Shown: positions 59,774 through 64,000 of the stretch, piece after piece
How positions within the stretch are numbered: position 1 is the first letter of the stretch
How the letters are laid out: every line of letters starts with the position of its first letter
Assembly: GCA_949317995.1 (NCBI GenBank)
Contig: OX439046.1
Span: 33,950,002 to 34,014,001, forward strand
Origin: Acholoe squamosa
Lineage: Eukaryota; Annelida; Polychaeta; Phyllodocida; Polynoidae
Direction of reading: 5' to 3'
DNA length: 64,000 bases
Program-made: the position numbers and the translations under genes
Notes under the pieces: generated by a model
Database searches by the model: none
What the model was told of the DNA's origin: nothing
What the model saw: the letters and a program-made list of their open reading frames with translations, nothing else

Positions 59774-60258
59774 AGGTCGAATCCCACATGGCGATTTAGG
59801 GCTCAAATATCTCTGCGATTTTGTCCTTTGCAATTTTGGGGTCTTCCTGGGCTCCTAGATCGCAAAGATTGTTAAACTTATACCGAATCCAACAGTGAAT
59901 CAAGACCAATTAAGGGAGTGATCATTTTTTAACAACAGGGGGGGCCGGTGGGTTTGAGGGGGGGTCACAATTTTTTCAACCCCTTGACCGGGGGGGTCAG
60001 AATTTTTTCAATACCTCTGATGGGGGGGGGTCAAAATAATTTCACCTGTTTTCAGTGGAAAACCCTGTGCATGGGGGGTTGAAGTTTTTTTCGCGCGTCC
60101 GCGCGCAAACCCACCAGCCCCCCCCCCCCTGTTGTTAAAAAATGATCACTCCCTAAGCAGTTATCCTTGCGATATAGGGGCTCAGGAAAGCCCCAAGAGG
60201 GCAAGGGACAAAATCGCAGAGATATTTCAGCCCTAAATCGCCATGTGGGATTCGACCT
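59774..60258. mobile_element. Palindromic element of the AGGTCGAATCCCAC family, split by a MITE
   Basis: The outer 50 bp or so of each arm (aggtcgaatcccacatggcg ... inverse) match with one mismatch that I can see. The MITE at 59914-60153 sits near its centre. Confidence 0.9.
59914..60153. mobile_element. PIF/Harbinger-like MITE, 240 bp, nested
   Basis: Ends GGGAGTGATCATTTTTTAAC and GTTAAAAAATGATCACTCCC, flanked by TAA (59911-59913, 60154-60156). The related palindrome at 63785-64000 preserves the empty site with one TAA, which confirms the duplication. Confidence 0.93.
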
Positions 60259-60704
60259 TCAGGGAGGAGCCACTATTGAATTATTAGACCTAAGGCCTGG
60301 GGTATGTGACATTGATGCCATGAAGGATAATGTTGTAACTAAAGAACTTTAAGGTAAGGATAGAGAGCTACCACTTCTTTGTGTCCTAGGTTTGTGTCCA
60401 GACCATGGACATGTAATATGCTCGGACACTCTTATCTGTGCCCAGAATTCTCGGAGGGTATTATGAACAAGTAACCAATGGATAACTGATGACGAGTGGG
60501 TGTTATCGATGGATAATGACACGAGGCCGTAGGCCGAGTGTTATTATCGTCGATAACACCCACGAGTCATCAGTTATCCATTGACTACTTATTTTATACC
60601 ACGAAACCAATAAATAATCAATATTATACCAATAAATTCAAGTTGAAAACAAAAATTATTCCCCCTCCCCGGGACTCGATCGAAGCCAGCCATAGTGTGT
60701 GTAC

Positions 60705-61085
60705 ACAGGTACATACACCTCCTTCCCCGGCAACGGACAGCGGCCGTCTCGGCCAGGCTTGCCAGCGGCACACGGTGAAAAATAGTGTACATACACCTCC
60801 TCGCCCGGCAGCGGACAGCGGCAGCGCACACGGCGAAAAATGAAGCTTCTCGCGGTTATGTTTGTGTATAATACACCTCTGCGCCCGGCAGCGGACAGCG
60901 ACAGCGCACACGGCGAAAAAAAAAGCGCCCAGGCCGGGGCTCGATCCATGTACCTCTCACGGCTGAGCGCAAAGCGCTAACCGCTAGGCCACAGCGCCTT
61001 CTCCGTTCACAGCGTCTCGCTGTTATGTTTGTGTATAATACACCTCCTCGCCCGGCAGCGGACAGCGACAGCGCACACGGCTTCG
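60705..61085 (+). repeat. GC-rich minisatellite within the composite element
   Basis: Four copies of tacacctcctcgcccggcag followed by cggacagcg near 60712, 60790, 60870 and 61038. Absent from copy 1 at 38 kb. Confidence 0.8.
60935..61002 (-). ncRNA. tRNA-like sequence inside the minisatellite
   Basis: On the minus strand, GTGGCCTAGCGGTTAGCGC (A-box) and GGATCGAGCCCC (B-box) are correctly ordered and spaced for a Pol III promoter. The anticodon stem does not pair well, so it is a tRNA-derived relic rather than a working tRNA. Confidence 0.5.
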
Positions 61086-61128
61086 TATCATAGGAAGACC
61101 TGGTTCTAACCGAGCGTATCTCGTCAGT

Positions 61129-61200
61129 CCCTGTGGCGCAATGCATAGGGATTTGGATTTGGGATGTCAGACTGCAGGTTCAATCCCTACCCTGGCCTGG
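61129..61200 (+). ncRNA. tRNA-Arg-like SINE head, copy 2
   Basis: CCTGTGGCGCAATGCATAGG (A-box region) and GCAGGTTCAATCCCTACC (well-kept B-box). Better preserved than the copy at 38638. Confidence 0.7.
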
Positions 61201-61234
61201 AAAATTTCGTGGGTTTTAACATGTGACATGTGAC

Positions 61235-61320
61235 ATGGGAGAGGCGTGCTGTTATCCTGGATAACAGCACGCCTTAGATGGATAACAGCACGCCTTAGAT
61301 GGATAACAGCACGCCTTAGA
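61235..61320 (+). repeat. Short tandem repeat ggataacagcacgccttagat
   Basis: Three units of about 23 bp after a small hairpin (gttatcctggataac). Confidence 0.88.
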
Positions 61321-61418
61321 ATATTGATGTTACAGCCTACAAGGTGTGCAATATCGACAGATATGTGAATGGGAATAGACCCCAAAAAGCACTGTGTAAC
61401 CCACAAATCGTGGTATAA

Positions 61419-61745
61419 CACTAACTATCCAAAATAACCATCAGATTATTGGGAACTGATCCTTATTGTCCTTTGCATTCTAGGGGCATGCATGAGCCAC
61501 TAGATTACAAAGATCGCTGCCTACTGCGTCTTAACTTACACTGTCAGACTGCACCAAGCTATTTACAGTGCATTGTTTTTATTGTTGAAAAACAGTAGGA
61601 GCTGCTGTTAGCGCAAGTCTAATGACCCTACAGTAGTTTGCCCTGTACCCAGTACAGTGGTCTGTATAATCCATTTACAATTGGGGCTGAGAGTGCACAG
61701 TGGGATTTGGTACAAGTCGAATGATCCTTGCGATCCAGGGCCATA
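61419..61745. other. Intergenic stretch without recognisable gene
   Basis: Nothing supported. Confidence 0.4.
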
Positions 61746-61987
61746 AGGTCGAATCCCACATGGCGAAATATGGCTTCAGTATCTCTGCGATTTTTTCTTC
61801 TGCATTGCATGGCCCTTTCTGAGGCCATAAAATGCAAGGAGTACTGCAAACTTGACCAAAAACCACTGTAGGATTCGGGATAAGTTGAGCAATCCTTGCA
61901 TTTTATGGCCTCCAAAAGGGCCATCCAACGCAACAGACAAAATCGCAGAGATAATTAAGCCATATTTCGCCATGTGGGATTCGACCT
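61746..61987. mobile_element. Palindromic element of the AGGTCGAATCCCAC family, 242 bp
   Basis: Left aggtcgaatcccacatggcg and right cgccatgtgggattcgacct enclose an imperfect palindrome (ttttatggcctc / gaggccataaaa). Confidence 0.88.
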
Positions 61988-62064
61988 ATAGGAACACCCC
62001 TAGAATGCAAAGGACAAAATCGCAGAGATATTCGAGCCCTAAATCGCCATATGGGATTCTACCT
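61988..62064. mobile_element. Half palindromic element (right end only)
   Basis: Right-arm sequence cgcagagatattcgagccct followed by aaatcgccatatgggattct directly after the previous element, with no left arm. Confidence 0.7.
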
Positions 62065-62241
62065 TAATTGCTCTACAATAAGTCTAAGCAAAACATTCAC
62101 CGCTTTACCGTGAGAAGGAAGGTGTGTTGGCTTGCAAATGCAGCGTTGTAGGTGTCACATGTGCACACAATAAGCCCTAGCTGTCTATATCAGTGCCTAA
62201 CATAACAGTTTTTAAGCTGATTTCCTTTATGATCCCTTTAG

Positions 62242-62589
62242 ATCGAATCCCACATGGCGAAAAATGCCTGTAATACCTCTGCGAATTTGAATATGTTGCG
62301 TTAATGGGACCTTCCCCAAATTCGCAAGGAGTATAAGTACAACAAGGTGTTTAGAACACAAGGACACTGTTGCGTTTATCCATGCACCCATTGGAGTATT
62401 TTGCCTCTGTTGATGTTTATATCTTTGTGAATTATATATTTTCGGGCCTAAAATAGCAAAAGAATGCTTGTGTTCAATATACCCTGTTGTACTTATAACC
62501 CTTCCAAATTTGGGGAAGGTCCCATAAACGCAAAAGATTCAAAATCGCAGAGGTATTTCAGTCATTTTTCGCCATGTGGGATTCGACCT
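62242..62589. mobile_element. Palindromic element of the AGGTCGAATCCCAC family, 348 bp
   Basis: Left agatcgaatcccacatggcg and right cgccatgtgggattcgacct; a second inverted pair (ggaccttccccaaattcg / ccaaatttggggaaggtcc) lies inside. Confidence 0.88.
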
Positions 62590-62851
62590 TTTCCCATACA
62601 CGCACTTTCGTCCCATAAAAGGGTCGTTTTTCTGCATGCCCTACAGTCTTACCATGCCTTGTGGACGTGTAGAGCAAACATCAGTAGTAAGTGCATAGGA
62701 GTGCAGTATCTAAACAGGTGAAGATTGCATTTGGGATATTCATTCATTGCAGAGTGCATGGAAAGGCACTGATAGATGTAGTGTAGATAGGCAGCAAGAA
62801 AGAGTAATGTCAAAAAAACTGCAATCTTAACGTATCATAATCATATGGGAT
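62590..62851. other. Short stretch, probable LINE 3' tail at its right end
   Basis: No gene; the part just left of 62852 would be the 3' UTR of the minus-strand LINE, ending near a short T-run on the minus strand. Confidence 0.4.
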
Positions 62852-63630
62852 TTATACAAAATTAAAGTTATTTACAAGGGCTTTGAACGCCCAGTTATTT
62901 GGTATTTGTTGTTGTAGGTGGTCAAGTTGATCCCATAATTTCATGCCCCGGTAATAGGGACTTTTTTCATAATGACTAGAGCGTACACGTCTATGGGCAA
63001 AGCGAATTTTCCTGTCACTTCTAGTGCGCACTTCGTTTTGCTCCAGGGCATAACCATTTTTGTATCTATTCCTCATTATGCATACCAGCTGTGCATTACG
63101 CCTATTATGCAGCATTTTTATACCACAATCTTCATGTAACTCAGCTACTGATCTAACCCTAACAATCTCTCGCAGACAGATATGTAGGCCCTGATTTTGC
63201 ATGCGCTGTAGTTTCAACAGCTCAGCCTGGATACCACCACCGGTATAGAAAGAGCAATAATCAAGAGTCAGTGAAATCATGCTCTTGTATAATGTTAAAC
63301 AGTGTTTGCCATCTAGGTATTTCCTGATTTTGTTCAACTTATATAGCTTGTTTCCCATGTTCTTTTTTACCTTATTTATGTGAACATTTATGTGAACATT
63401 GATGACAATCTAGCTCTACACCAAGGTAATTATAGCTATTGCAAGTGGGAAGTACCTTAAATCCATGTGTAGAGTCGGGCCATCTAGTCTGTCCAGCTTG
63501 GATTTTGTACCAATGAACATGCCAGTGCTTTTTCTGCATTAATAGTCATGTGGTTCTCTTGAGACCATGTTTGAACTCTTGCTAGGTCGTTTTGTAGCCG
63601 GGCATTTGCCTCTTGGCCATCAGGATGAGC
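62852..63630 (-). pseudogene. 5'-truncated, frameshifted LINE reverse transcriptase fragment (jockey/CR1-like)
   Basis: The end of a non-LTR retrotransposon RT with its post-RT domain. The longest piece (63358-62852) encodes 168 residues with KLYKLNKIRKYL, TLYKSMISLTLDYCSFY and SVAELHEDCGIKMLHNRR, a pattern typical of the C-terminal region of jockey/CR1-type ORF2. Upstream on the minus strand LARVQTWSQENHMTIN (about 63590-63535) and YNYLGVELD (about 63435) are RT palm/thumb motifs in other frames. At least two frameshifts therefore break the gene, one next to a duplicated tgttcacataaa. Similarity stops at about 63630, consistent with 5' truncation during target-primed insertion. Inactive. Confidence 0.88.
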
Positions 63631-63636
63631 AACATT

Positions 63637-63718
63637 CAGACATTATGACTGTTCCTAAGAAACTACAATGATGTCAAGCTATATAGCCATCAAGGCAAAC
63701 TAGATACACTATGTATAT
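63637..63718 (-). repeat. Inverted copy of 57339-57408
   Basis: cagacattatgactgttcct and gccatcaaggcaaactagat are reverse complements of segments near 57390 and 57345. The LINE truncation point lies just beside it. Confidence 0.8.
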
Positions 63719-63784
63719 CATCATGTTCGCACTGGTGTGTGAAACAGGCAAATTATTGGTCGTGGAACAGCTGAATTATTCTGA

Positions 63785-64000
63785 AGGTTGAATCCCACAT
63801 GGCGATTTAGGGCTCAAATATCTCTGTGATTTTGTCCCTTGCACTCTTGGGGCTTTGCTGAGCCCCTATATCGCAAGGATAACTGCTTAATTGGTCTTGA
63901 TTCAGTGTTGGATTCGGTATAAGTTGAACAATCCTTATGATCTAGGAGCCCAGGAAGACCCCAAAAAAGCAAAGGACAAAATTGCAGAGATATTTGAGCC
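63785..64000. mobile_element. Palindromic element of the AGGTCGAATCCCAC family, cut by the window end
   Basis: Left end aggttgaatcccacatggcg. The right arm begins (aaggacaaaattgcagagat) but is not complete within the window. Its centre is the empty counterpart of the MITE insertion at 59914-60153. Confidence 0.88.

Larger units (their letters stand above)
60463..61418 (+). mobile_element. Composite element: long hairpin plus tRNA-like module, copy 2
   Basis: Hairpin 60476-60583, inverted end TTATACCACGA (60594-60604), a GC-rich minisatellite, a tRNA-Arg-like head at 61129, small hairpins and the matching end TCGTGGTATAA (61408-61418). The order equals that of 38130-38892. Confidence 0.78.

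Noticed and set aside
61235..61320. Evenly spaced short repeats that could suggest a CRISPR array
   Set aside because: The repeats are directly adjacent without unique spacers, and the genome is eukaryotic; it is a short tandem repeat.

Overview
This is a piece of animal nuclear genome, AT-rich, with spliced genes, long non-coding stretches and many transposon relics. Nothing bacterial is present. The invertebrate assignment rests on a Cav2 calcium-channel tail that resembles invertebrate Cav2 proteins, a family A GPCR with a divergent TM6, an intact tyrosine-recombinase retrotransposon, and heavy MITE/foldback load. An amphioxus-, hemichordate- or echinoderm-like species is plausible; the exact taxon cannot be fixed from the window.

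Layout. 1-4.7 kb: the last coding exon (2040-3148, + strand) and probable 3' UTR of a presynaptic-type voltage-gated calcium channel alpha-1 subunit (Cav2). 9.8-15.3 kb: a complete minus-strand retrotransposon of the DIRS/Ngaro/PAT order. It has gag-like, RT-RNase H and tyrosine recombinase (YR) reading frames between split direct repeats (A1-ORFs-B1-A2-B2); the two B copies read identical and the two A copies differ at two bases. 15.4-17.3 kb: a decayed minisatellite, a 111-bp direct repeat and a tRNA-like sequence. 19.6-21.2 kb: a complete minus-strand class A GPCR gene with one coding exon, a likely 5' UTR intron and a TATA box. From 21 kb onward no complete gene is recognisable; 40759-40819 looks like a first coding exon at a YY1-type start site.

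The rest is a mosaic of repeats: GC-run TIR elements with 3-bp TWA duplications (PIF/Harbinger-like), one of them dated by a paralogous empty site in the same window; palindromic elements ending in AGGTCGAATCCCAC; hairpins with a shared GC-rich loop joined to tRNA-like modules; two recent tandem duplications (29.0-30.1 and 34.7-36.6 kb); a diverged 2.5-2.9 kb duplication pair (43.3 and 49.4 kb); a 440-bp block packed with forkhead-like TGTTTA/TAAACA motifs; a roughly 20-bp motif recurring every 157-192 bp; and a 5'-truncated, frameshifted LINE at the right end.

The genes do not form a pathway. The most notable signals are the complete YR retrotransposon, whose only visible breaks are an in-frame stop between RT-RNase H and YR and a stop where the catalytic tyrosine would be expected, the forkhead-motif block, the covarying hairpin/tRNA composite elements, and CTCF-like motifs carried inside TIR elements. 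All repeat comparisons were made by eye.
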